NCBI GenBank assembly: GCA_032718475.1
Contig: JAUCBJ010005324.1
Coordinates: 1 to 40,538, forward strand
Length of the DNA: 40,538 nucleotides
Direction of reading: 5' to 3'
DNA from: Nemertoderma westbladi
Lineage: Eukaryota; Xenacoelomorpha; Nemertodermatida; Nemertodermatidae
Positions 12,610 through 24,800 of this stretch are shown here, one piece after another. How positions within the stretch are numbered: position 1 is the stretch's first letter; each line of letters starts with the position of its first letter. Below the pieces are notes generated by a model. That model did no database searches, was not told the DNA's origin, and saw nothing but the letters and a program-made list of their open reading frames with translations. The translations under genes were made by a program, and so were the position numbers.

Positions 12610-15600
12610 GGTGGTGAACAGACATTCATTTAGGAAACAGAGTGGAATGGTTTACTGTGGAAGATCACCCATGGTGGTGAACAGACATTCATTTAGGAAA
12701 CAGAGTGGAATGGTTTACTGTGGAAGATCACCCATGGTGGTGAACAGGCATTCCTTTAGGAAACAGAGTGGAAGGGTTTACTGTGGAAGATCACCCATGA
12801 TGGTGAAGAGGCATTCCTTTAGGAAACAGAGTGGAAGGGTTTACTGTGGAAGATCACCCATGATGGTGAAGAGGCATTCCTTTAGGAAACAGAGTGGAAG
12901 GGTTTACTGTGGAAGATCACCCATGGTGGTGAACAGGCATTCCTTTAGGAAACAGAGTGGAAGGGTTTACTGTGGAAGATCACCCATGATGGTGAAGAGG
13001 CATTCCTTTAGGAAACAGAGTGGAAGGGTTTACTGTGGAAGATCACCCATGGTGGTGAACAGACATTCATTTAGGAAACAGAGTGGAATGGTTTACTGTG
13101 GAAGATCACCCATGGTGGTGAACAGGCATTCCTTTAGGAAACAGAGTGGAAGGGTTTACTGTGGAAGATCACCCATGATGGTGAAGAGGCATTCCTTTAG
13201 GAAACAGCGTGGTAGGGTTTACTGTGGAAGATCACCCATGATGGTGAAGAGGCATTCCTTTAGGAAACAGAGTGGAAGGGTTTACTGTGGAAGATCACCC
13301 ATGGTGGTGAACAGGCATTCCTTTAGGAAACAGAGTGGAAGGGTTTACTGTGGAAGATCACCCATGATGGTGAAGAGGCATTCCTTTAGGAAACAGAGTG
13401 GAAGGGTTTACTGTGGAAGATCACCCATGGTGGTGAACAGACATTCATTTAGGAAACAGAGTGGAATGGTTTACTGTGGAAGATCACCCATGATGGTGAA
13501 CAGGCATTCCTTTAGGAAACAGAGTGGAAGGGTTTACTGTTGAAGATCACCCATGGTGGTGAACAGGCATTCCTTTAGGAAACAGAGTGGAAGGGTTTAC
13601 TGTGGAAGATCACCCATGGTGGTGAACAGGCATTCCTTTAGGAAACAGAGTGGAAGGGTTTACTGTGGAAGATGACCCATGGTGGTGAACAGGCATTCCT
13701 TTAGGAAACAGCGTGGTAGGGTTTACTGTGGAAGATCATCCATGGTGGTGAACAGGTATTCCTTTAGGAAACAGAGTGGAAGGGTTTACTGTGGAAGATC
13801 ACCCATGGTGGTGAACAGGCATTCCTTTAGGAAACAGAGTGGAAGGGTTTACTGTGGAAGATCACCCATGGTGGTGAACAGACATTCATTTAGGAAACAG
13901 AGTGGAATGGTTTACTGTGGAAGATCACCCATGATGGTGAACAGGCATTCCTTTAGGAAACAGAGTGGAAGGGTTTACTGTTGAAGATCACCCATGGTGG
14001 TGAACAGGCATTCCTTTAGGAAACAGAGTGGAAGGGTTTACTGTGGAAGATCACCCATGGTGGTGAACAGGCATTCCTTTAGGAAACAGAGTGGAAGGGT
14101 TTACTGTGGAAGATGACCCATGGTGGTGAACAGGCATTCCTTTAGGAAACAGCGTGGTAGGGTTTACTGTGGAAGATCATCCATGGTGGTGAACAGGTAT
14201 TCCTTTAGGAAACAGAGTGGAAGGGTTTACTGTGGAAGATCACCCATGGTGGTGAACAGGCATTCCTTTAGGAAACAGAGTGGAAGGGTTTACTGTGGAA
14301 GATGACCCATGGTGGTGAACAGGCATTCCTTTAGGAAACAGCGTGGAAGGGTTTACTGTGGAAGATCACCCATGGTGGTGAACAGGTATTCCTTTAGGAA
14401 ACAGAGTGGAATGGTTTACTGTGGAAGATCACCCATGGTGGTGAACAGGCATTCCTTTAGGAAACAGAGTGGAAGGGTTTACTGTGGAAGATCACCCATG
14501 ATGGTGAAGAGGCATTCCTTTAGGAAACAGAGTGGAAGGGTTTACTGTGGAAGATCACCCATGATGGTGAAGAGGCATTCCTTTAGGAAACAGAGTGGAA
14601 GGGTTTACTGTGGAAGATCACCCATGGTGGTGAACAGGCATTCCTTTAGGAAACAGAGTGGAAGGGTTTACTGTGGAAGATCACCCATGATGGTGAAGAG
14701 GCATTCCTTTAGGAAACAGAGTGGAAGGGTTTACTGTGGAAGATCACCCATGGTGGTGAACAGACATTCATTTAGGAAACAGAGTGGAATGGTTTACTGT
14801 GGAAGATCACCCATGGTGGTGAACAGGCATTCCTTTAGGAAACAGAGTGGAAGGGTTTACTGTGGAAGATCACCCATGATGGTGAAGAGGCATTCCTTTA
14901 GGAAACAGCGTGGTAGGGTTTACTGTGGAAGATCACCCATGATGGTGAAGAGGCATTCCTTTAGGAAACAGAGTGGAAGGGTTTACTGTGGAAGATCACC
15001 CATGGTGGTGAACAGGCATTCCTTTAGGAAACAGAGTGGAAGGGTTTACTGTGGAAGATCACCCATGATGGTGAAGAGGCATTCCTTTAGGAAACAGAGT
15101 GGAAGGGTTTACTGTGGAAGATCACCCATGGTGGTGAACAGACATTCATTTAGGAAACAGAGTGGAATGGTTTACTGTGGAAGATCACCCATGATGGTGA
15201 ACAGGCATTCCTTTAGGAAACAGAGTGGAAGGGTTTACTGTTGAAGATCACCCATGGTGGTGAACAGGCATTCCTTTAGGAAACAGAGTGGAAGGGTTTA
15301 CTGTGGAAGATCACCCATGGTGGTGAACAGGCATTCCTTTAGGAAACAGAGTGGAAGGGTTTACTGTGGAAGATGACCCATGGTGGTGAACAGGCATTCC
15401 TTTAGGAAACAGCGTGGTAGGGTTTACTGTGGAAGATCATCCATGGTGGTGAACAGGTATTCCTTTAGGAAACAGAGTGGAAGGGTTTACTGTGGAAGAT
15501 CACCCATGGTGGTGAACAGGCATTCCTTTAGGAAACAGAGTGGAAGGGTTTACTGTGGAAGATCACCCATGGTGGTGAACAGACATTCATTTAGGAAACA

Positions 15601-16930
15601 GAGTGGAATGGTTTACTGTGGAAGATCACCCATGATGGTGAACAGGCATTCCTTTAGGAAACAGAGTGGAAGGGTTTACTGTTGAAGATCACCCATGGTG
15701 GTGAACAGGCATTCCTTTAGGAAACAGAGTGGAAGGGTTTACTGTGGAAGATCACCCATGGTGGTGAACAGGCATTCCTTTAGGAAACAGAGTGGAAGGG
15801 TTTACTGTGGAAGATGACCCATGGTGGTGAACAGGCATTCCTTTAGGAAACAGCGTGGTAGGGTTTACTGTGGAAGATCATCCATGGTGGTGAACAGGTA
15901 TTCCTTTAGGAAACAGAGTGGAAGGGTTTACTGTGGAAGATCACCCATGGTGGTGAACAGGCATTCCTTTAGGAAACAGAGTGGAAGGGTTTACTGTGGA
16001 AGATGACCCATGGTGGTGAACAGGCATTCCTTTAGGAAACAGCGTGGAAGGGTTTACTGTGGAAGATCACCCATGGTGGTGAACAGGTATTCCTTTAGGA
16101 AACATAGTGGAAGGGTTTACTGTGGAAGATCATCCATGGTGGTGAACAGGTATTCCTTTAGGAAACAGAGTGGAAGGGTTTACTGTGGAAGATCACCCAT
16201 GGTGGTGAACAGGCATTCCTTTAGGAAACAGAGTGGAAGGGTTTACTGTGGAAGATGACCCATGGTGGTGAACAGGCATTCCTTTAGGAAACAGCGTGGT
16301 AGGGTTTACTGTGGAAGATCACCCATGGTGGTGAACAGGTATTCCTTTAGGAAACATAGTGGAAGGGTTTACTGTGGAAGATCACCCATGGTGGTGAACA
16401 GGCATTCCTTTAGGAAACAGAGTGGAAGGGTTTACTGTGGAAGATGACCCATGGTGGTGAACAGGCATTCCTTTAGGAAACAGCGTGGTAGGGTTTACTG
16501 TGGAAGATCACCCATGGTGGTGAACAGGTATTCCTTTAGGAAACATAGTGGAAGGGTTTACTGTGGAAGATCACCCATGGTGGTGAACAGGCATTCCTTT
16601 AGGAAACAGAGTGGAAGGGTTTATTGTGGAAGATGACCCATGGTGGTGAACAGGCATTCCTTTAGGAAACAGAGTGGAAGGGTTTACTGTGGAAGATCAC
16701 CCATGGTGGTGAACAGGTATTCCTTTAGGAAACATAGTGGAAGGGTTTACTGTGGAAGATCACCCATGGTGGTGAACAGGCATTCCTTTAGGAAACAGCG
16801 TGGTAGGGTTTACTGTGGAAGATCACCCATGGTGGTGAACAGGTATTCCTTTAGGAAACATAGTGGAAGGGTTTACTGTGGAAGATCACCCATGGTGGTG
16901 AACAGGCATTCCTTTAGGAAACAGAGTGGA
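12610..16930 (+). repeat. 4347-bp higher-order repeat, copy 1
   Basis: This is the first of two nearly identical 69-unit segments in tandem. The boundaries are approximate. They were placed where the order of variants stops matching: near 12604 the unit reads ATGGTGG where the partner near 16951 reads ATGATGG, and on the right GGAATGG near 16928 contrasts with GGAAGGG near 21275. Confidence 0.85.
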
Positions 16931-16956
16931 ATGGTTTACTGTGGAAGATCACCCAT

Positions 16957-19900
16957 GATGGTGAACAGACATTCATTTAGGAAACAGAGTGGAATGGTTT
17001 ACTGTGGAAGATCACCCATGGTGGTGAACAGACATTCATTTAGGAAACAGAGTGGAATGGTTTACTGTGGAAGATCACCCATGGTGGTGAACAGGCATTC
17101 CTTTAGGAAACAGAGTGGAAGGGTTTACTGTGGAAGATCACCCATGATGGTGAAGAGGCATTCCTTTAGGAAACAGAGTGGAAGGGTTTACTGTGGAAGA
17201 TCACCCATGATGGTGAAGAGGCATTCCTTTAGGAAACAGAGTGGAAGGGTTTACTGTGGAAGATCACCCATGGTGGTGAACAGGCATTCCTTTAGGAAAC
17301 AGAGTGGAAGGGTTTACTGTGGAAGATCACCCATGATGGTGAAGAGGCATTCCTTTAGGAAACAGAGTGGAAGGGTTTACTGTGGAAGATCACCCATGGT
17401 GGTGAACAGACATTCATTTAGGAAACAGAGTGGAATGGTTTACTGTGGAAGATCACCCATGGTGGTGAACAGGCATTCCTTTAGGAAACAGAGTGGAAGG
17501 GTTTACTGTGGAAGATCACCCATGATGGTGAAGAGGCATTCCTTTAGGAAACAGCGTGGTAGGGTTTACTGTGGAAGATCACCCATGATGGTGAAGAGGC
17601 ATTCCTTTAGGAAACAGAGTGGAAGGGTTTACTGTGGAAGATCACCCATGGTGGTGAACAGGCATTCCTTTAGGAAACAGAGTGGAAGGGTTTACTGTGG
17701 AAGATCACCCATGATGGTGAAGAGGCATTCCTTTAGGAAACAGAGTGGAAGGGTTTACTGTGGAAGATCACCCATGGTGGTGAACAGACATTCATTTAGG
17801 AAACAGAGTGGAATGGTTTACTGTGGAAGATCACCCATGATGGTGAACAGGCATTCCTTTAGGAAACAGAGTGGAAGGGTTTACTGTTGAAGATCACCCA
17901 TGGTGGTGAACAGGCATTCCTTTAGGAAACAGAGTGGAAGGGTTTACTGTGGAAGATCACCCATGGTGGTGAACAGGCATTCCTTTAGGAAACAGAGTGG
18001 AAGGGTTTACTGTGGAAGATGACCCATGGTGGTGAACAGGCATTCCTTTAGGAAACAGCGTGGTAGGGTTTACTGTGGAAGATCATCCATGGTGGTGAAC
18101 AGGTATTCCTTTAGGAAACAGAGTGGAAGGGTTTACTGTGGAAGATCACCCATGGTGGTGAACAGGCATTCCTTTAGGAAACAGAGTGGAAGGGTTTACT
18201 GTGGAAGATCACCCATGGTGGTGAACAGACATTCATTTAGGAAACAGAGTGGAATGGTTTACTGTGGAAGATCACCCATGATGGTGAACAGGCATTCCTT
18301 TAGGAAACAGAGTGGAAGGGTTTACTGTTGAAGATCACCCATGGTGGTGAACAGGCATTCCTTTAGGAAACAGAGTGGAAGGGTTTACTGTGGAAGATCA
18401 CCCATGGTGGTGAACAGGCATTCCTTTAGGAAACAGAGTGGAAGGGTTTACTGTGGAAGATGACCCATGGTGGTGAACAGGCATTCCTTTAGGAAACAGC
18501 GTGGTAGGGTTTACTGTGGAAGATCATCCATGGTGGTGAACAGGTATTCCTTTAGGAAACAGAGTGGAAGGGTTTACTGTGGAAGATCACCCATGGTGGT
18601 GAACAGGCATTCCTTTAGGAAACAGAGTGGAAGGGTTTACTGTGGAAGATGACCCATGGTGGTGAACAGGCATTCCTTTAGGAAACAGCGTGGAAGGGTT
18701 TACTGTGGAAGATCACCCATGGTGGTGAACAGGTATTCCTTTAGGAAACAGAGTGGAATGGTTTACTGTGGAAGATCACCCATGGTGGTGAACAGGCATT
18801 CCTTTAGGAAACAGAGTGGAAGGGTTTACTGTGGAAGATCACCCATGATGGTGAAGAGGCATTCCTTTAGGAAACAGAGTGGAAGGGTTTACTGTGGAAG
18901 ATCACCCATGATGGTGAAGAGGCATTCCTTTAGGAAACAGAGTGGAAGGGTTTACTGTGGAAGATCACCCATGGTGGTGAACAGGCATTCCTTTAGGAAA
19001 CAGAGTGGAAGGGTTTACTGTGGAAGATCACCCATGATGGTGAAGAGGCATTCCTTTAGGAAACAGAGTGGAAGGGTTTACTGTGGAAGATCACCCATGG
19101 TGGTGAACAGACATTCATTTAGGAAACAGAGTGGAATGGTTTACTGTGGAAGATCACCCATGGTGGTGAACAGGCATTCCTTTAGGAAACAGAGTGGAAG
19201 GGTTTACTGTGGAAGATCACCCATGATGGTGAAGAGGCATTCCTTTAGGAAACAGCGTGGTAGGGTTTACTGTGGAAGATCACCCATGATGGTGAAGAGG
19301 CATTCCTTTAGGAAACAGAGTGGAAGGGTTTACTGTGGAAGATCACCCATGGTGGTGAACAGGCATTCCTTTAGGAAACAGAGTGGAAGGGTTTACTGTG
19401 GAAGATCACCCATGATGGTGAAGAGGCATTCCTTTAGGAAACAGAGTGGAAGGGTTTACTGTGGAAGATCACCCATGGTGGTGAACAGACATTCATTTAG
19501 GAAACAGAGTGGAATGGTTTACTGTGGAAGATCACCCATGATGGTGAACAGGCATTCCTTTAGGAAACAGAGTGGAAGGGTTTACTGTTGAAGATCACCC
19601 ATGGTGGTGAACAGGCATTCCTTTAGGAAACAGAGTGGAAGGGTTTACTGTGGAAGATCACCCATGGTGGTGAACAGGCATTCCTTTAGGAAACAGAGTG
19701 GAAGGGTTTACTGTGGAAGATGACCCATGGTGGTGAACAGGCATTCCTTTAGGAAACAGCGTGGTAGGGTTTACTGTGGAAGATCATCCATGGTGGTGAA
19801 CAGGTATTCCTTTAGGAAACAGAGTGGAAGGGTTTACTGTGGAAGATCACCCATGGTGGTGAACAGGCATTCCTTTAGGAAACAGAGTGGAAGGGTTTAC

Positions 19901-21277
19901 TGTGGAAGATCACCCATGGTGGTGAACAGACATTCATTTAGGAAACAGAGTGGAATGGTTTACTGTGGAAGATCACCCATGATGGTGAACAGGCATTCCT
20001 TTAGGAAACAGAGTGGAAGGGTTTACTGTTGAAGATCACCCATGGTGGTGAACAGGCATTCCTTTAGGAAACAGAGTGGAAGGGTTTACTGTGGAAGATC
20101 ACCCATGGTGGTGAACAGGCATTCCTTTAGGAAACAGAGTGGAAGGGTTTACTGTGGAAGATGACCCATGGTGGTGAACAGGCATTCCTTTAGGAAACAG
20201 CGTGGTAGGGTTTACTGTGGAAGATCATCCATGGTGGTGAACAGGTATTCCTTTAGGAAACAGAGTGGAAGGGTTTACTGTGGAAGATCACCCATGGTGG
20301 TGAACAGGCATTCCTTTAGGAAACAGAGTGGAAGGGTTTACTGTGGAAGATGACCCATGGTGGTGAACAGGCATTCCTTTAGGAAACAGCGTGGAAGGGT
20401 TTACTGTGGAAGATCACCCATGGTGGTGAACAGGTATTCCTTTAGGAAACATAGTGGAAGGGTTTACTGTGGAAGATCATCCATGGTGGTGAACAGGTAT
20501 TCCTTTAGGAAACAGAGTGGAAGGGTTTACTGTGGAAGATCACCCATGGTGGTGAACAGGCATTCCTTTAGGAAACAGAGTGGAAGGGTTTACTGTGGAA
20601 GATGACCCATGGTGGTGAACAGGCATTCCTTTAGGAAACAGCGTGGTAGGGTTTACTGTGGAAGATCACCCATGGTGGTGAACAGGTATTCCTTTAGGAA
20701 ACATAGTGGAAGGGTTTACTGTGGAAGATCACCCATGGTGGTGAACAGGCATTCCTTTAGGAAACAGAGTGGAAGGGTTTACTGTGGAAGATGACCCATG
20801 GTGGTGAACAGGCATTCCTTTAGGAAACAGCGTGGTAGGGTTTACTGTGGAAGATCACCCATGGTGGTGAACAGGTATTCCTTTAGGAAACATAGTGGAA
20901 GGGTTTACTGTGGAAGATCACCCATGGTGGTGAACAGGCATTCCTTTAGGAAACAGAGTGGAAGGGTTTACTGTGGAAGATGACCCATGGTGGTGAACAG
21001 GCATTCCTTTAGGAAACAGAGTGGAAGGGTTTACTGTGGAAGATCACCCATGGTGGTGAACAGGTATTCCTTTAGGAAACATAGTGGAAGGGTTTACTGT
21101 GGAAGATCACCCATGGTGGTGAACAGGCATTCCTTTAGGAAACAGCGTGGTAGGGTTTACTGTGGAAGATCACCCATGGTGGTGAACAGGTATTCCTTTA
21201 GGAAACATAGTGGAAGGGTTTACTGTGGAAGATCACCCATGGTGGTGAACAGGCATTCCTTTAGGAAACAGAGTGGA
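16957..21277 (+). repeat. 4347-bp higher-order repeat, copy 2
   Basis: This is the second copy of the 69-unit segment. It is followed by three tandem 315-bp (5-unit) segments beginning at about 20987, 21302 and 21617, which look like a later local expansion of its right end. Confidence 0.85.
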
Positions 21278-21865
21278 AGGGTTTACTGTGGAAGATGACC
21301 CATGGTGGTGAACAGGCATTCCTTTAGGAAACAGAGTGGAAGGGTTTACTGTGGAAGATCACCCATGGTGGTGAACAGGTATTCCTTTAGGAAACATAGT
21401 GGAAGGGTTTACTGTGGAAGATCACCCATGGTGGTGAACAGGCATTCCTTTAGGAAACAGCGTGGTAGGGTTTACTGTGGAAGATCACCCATGGTGGTGA
21501 ACAGGTATTCCTTTAGGAAACATAGTGGAAGGGTTTACTGTGGAAGATCACCCATGGTGGTGAACAGGCATTCCTTTAGGAAACAGAGTGGAAGGGTTTA
21601 CTGTGGAAGATGACCCATGGTGGTGAACAGGCATTCCTTTAGGAAACAGAGTGGAAGGGTTTACTGTGGAAGATCACCCATGGTGGTGAACAGGTATTCC
21701 TTTAGGAAACATAGTGGAAGGGTTTACTGTGGAAGATCACCCATGGTGGTGAACAGGCATTCCTTTAGGAAACATAGTGGAAGGGTTTACTGTGGAAGAT
21801 CACCCATGGTGGTGAACAGGCATTCCTTTAGGAAACATAGTGGAAGGGTTTACTGTGGAAGATCA

Positions 21866-24800
21866 CCCGTGGTGGTGAACAGGTATTCCTTTAGGAAACA
21901 GCGTGGTAGGGTTTACTGTGGAAGATCACCCATGGTGGTGAACAGACATTCCTTTAGGAAACAGAGTGGAAGGGTTTAATGTGGAAGATCACCCGTGGTG
22001 GTGAACAGGCATTCCTTTAGGAAACAGCGTGGTAGGGTTTACTGTGGAAGATCACCCATGGTGGTGAACAGGCATTCCTTTAGGAAACAGAGTGGAAGGG
22101 TTTAATGTGGAAGATCACCCATGGTGGTGAACAGGCATTCCTTTAGGAAACAGCGTGGTAGGGTTTACTGTGGAAGATCACCCGTGGTGGTGAACAGGTA
22201 TTCCTTTAGGAAACAGCGTGGTAGGGTTTACTGTGGAAGATCACCCATGGTGGTGAACAGGCATTCCTTTAGGAAACAGAGTGGAAGGGTTTAATGTGGA
22301 AGATCACCCATGGTGGTGAACAGGCATTCCTTTAGGAAACAGCGTGGTAGGGTTTACTGTGGAAGATCACCCGTGGTGGTGAACAGGTATTCCTTTAGGA
22401 AACAGCGTGGTAGGGTTTACTGTGGAAGATCACCCATGGTGGTGAACAGGCATTCCTTTAGGAAACAGAGTGGAAGGGTTTACTGTGGAAGATCACCCGT
22501 GGTGGTGAACAGGCATTCCTTTAGGAAACAGCGTGGTAGGGTTTACTGTGGAAGATCACCCATGGTGGTGAACAGGCATTCCTTTAGGAAACAGAGTGGA
22601 AGGGTTTAATGTGGAAGATCACCCATGGTGGTGAACAGGCATTCCTTTAGGAAACAGCGTGGTAGGGTTTACTGTGGAAGATCACCCGTGGTGGTGAACA
22701 GGTATTCCTTTAGGAAACAGCGTGGTAGGGTTTAATGTGGAAGATCACCCATGGTGGTGAACAGGCATTCCTTTAGGAAACAGCGTGGTAGGGTTTACTG
22801 TGGAAGATCACCCGTGGTGGTGAACAGGTATTCCTTTAGGAAACAGAGTGGAAGGGTTTAATGTGGAAGATCACCCATGGTGGTGAACAGGCATTCCTTT
22901 AGGAAACAGAGTGGAAGGGTTTAATGTGGAAGATCACCCATGGTGGTGAACAGGCATTCCTTTAGGAAACAGCGTGGTAGGGTTTACTGTGGAAGATCAC
23001 CCGTGGTGGTGAACAGGTATTCCTTTAGGAAACAGAGTGGAAGGGTTTAATGTGGAAGATCACCCATGGTGGTGAACAGGCATTCCTTTAGGAAACAGAG
23101 TGGAAGGGTTTAATGTGGAAGATCACCCATGGTGGTGAACAGGCATTCCTTTAGGAAACAGCGTGGTAGGGTTTACTGTGGAAGATCACCCGTGGTGGTG
23201 AACAGGTATTCCTTTAGGAAACAGCGTGGTAGGGTTTACTGTGGAAGATCACCCATGGTGGTGAACAGGCATTCCTTTAGGAAACAGCGTGGTAGGGTTT
23301 ACTGTGGAAGATCACCCATGGTGGTGAACAGGCATTCCTTTAGGAAACAGCGTGGTAGGGTTTACTGTGGAAGATCACCCATGGTGGTGAACAGGCATTC
23401 CTTTAGGAAACAGCGTGGTAGGGTTTACTGTGGAAGATCACCCGTGGTGGTGAACAGGTATTCCTTTAGGAAACAGCGTGGTAGGGTTTACTGTGGAAGA
23501 TCACCCATGGTGGTGAACAGGCATTCCTTTAGGAAACAGCGTGGTAGGGTTTACTGTGGAAGATCACCCATGGTGGTGAACAGGCATTCCTTTAGGAAAC
23601 AGCGTGGTAGGGTTTACTGTGGAAGATCACCCATGGTGGTGAACAGGCATTCCTTTGGGAAACCGAGTGGAAGGGTTTACTGTGGAAGATCACCCATGGT
23701 GGTGAACAGGCATTCCTTTAGGAAACAGCGTGGTAGGGTTTACTGTGGAAGATCACCCATGGTGGTGAACAGGCATTCCTTTGGGAAACCGAGTGGAAGG
23801 GTTTACTGTGGAAGATCACCCATGGTGGTGAACAGGCATTCCTTTAGGAAACAGCGTGGTAGGGTTTACTGTGGAAGATCACCCATGGTGGTGAACAGGC
23901 ATTCCTTTGGGAAACAGAGTGGAAGGGTTTACTGTGGAAGATCACCCATGGTGGTGAACAGGCATTCCTTTAGGAAACAGCGTGGTAGGGTTTACTGTGG
24001 AAGATCACCCATGGTGGTGAACAGGCATTCCTTTAGGAAACAGAGTGGAATGGTTTACTGTGGAAGATCACCCATGGTGGTGAACAGGCATTCCTTTAGG
24101 AAACAGCGTGGTAGGGTTTACTGTGGAAGATCACCCGTGGTGGTGAACAGGTATTCCTTTAGGAAACAGCGTGGTAGGGTTTACTGTGGAAGATCACCCA
24201 TGGTGGTGAACAGGCATTCCTTTAGGAAACAGCGTGGTAGGGTTTACTGTGGAAGATCACCCGTGGTGGTGAACAGGTATTCCTTTAGGAAACAGCGTGG
24301 TAGGGTTTACTGTGGAAGATCACCCATGGTGGTGAACAGGCATTCCTTTAGGAAACAGCGTGGTAGGGTTTACTGTGGAAGATCACCCATGGTGGTGAAC
24401 AGGCATTCCTTTAGGAAACAGCGTGGTAGGGTTTACTGTGGAAGATCACCCATGGTGGTGAACAGGCATTCCTTTAGGAAACAGCGTGGTAGGGTTTACT
24501 GTGGAAGATCACCCGTGGTGGTGAACAGGTATTCCTTTAGGAAACAGCGTGGTAGGGTTTACTGTGGAAGATCACCCATGGTGGTGAACAGGCATTCCTT
24601 TAGGAAACAGCGTGGTAGGGTTTACTGTGGAAGATCACCCATGGTGGTGAACAGGCATTCCTTTAGGAAACAGCGTGGTAGGGTTTACTGTGGAAGATCA
24701 CCCATGGTGGTGAACAGGCATTCCTTTAGGAAACAGCGTGGTAGGGTTTACTGTGGAAGATCACCCATGGTGGTGAACAGGCATTCCTTTGGGAAACCGA

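Larger units (their letters stand above)
12160..21865 (+). repeat. Satellite block C with nested 1701- and 4347-bp repeats
   Basis: Diagnostic variants are ATGATGGTGAAGAGG, CATTCATTTAGG, GGAATGGTTT, AAGATGACCC, CTGTTGAAG, AGATCATCC and CAGCGTGGTAGG. Their order repeats exactly with an offset of 4347 bases (69 units). For example, features at 13543, 13679, 14120, 14309, 15380, 16010, 16451 and 16640 recur at 17890, 18026, 18467, 18656, 19727, 20357, 20798 and 20987. Copy 1 is about 12610-16930 and copy 2 about 16957-21277. Inside each is a 1701-bp (27-unit) repeat, for example 13679 to 15380. At least one base differs between the big copies (TTATTGTGG near 16621 against TTACTGTGG near 20968). 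Confidence 0.92.
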
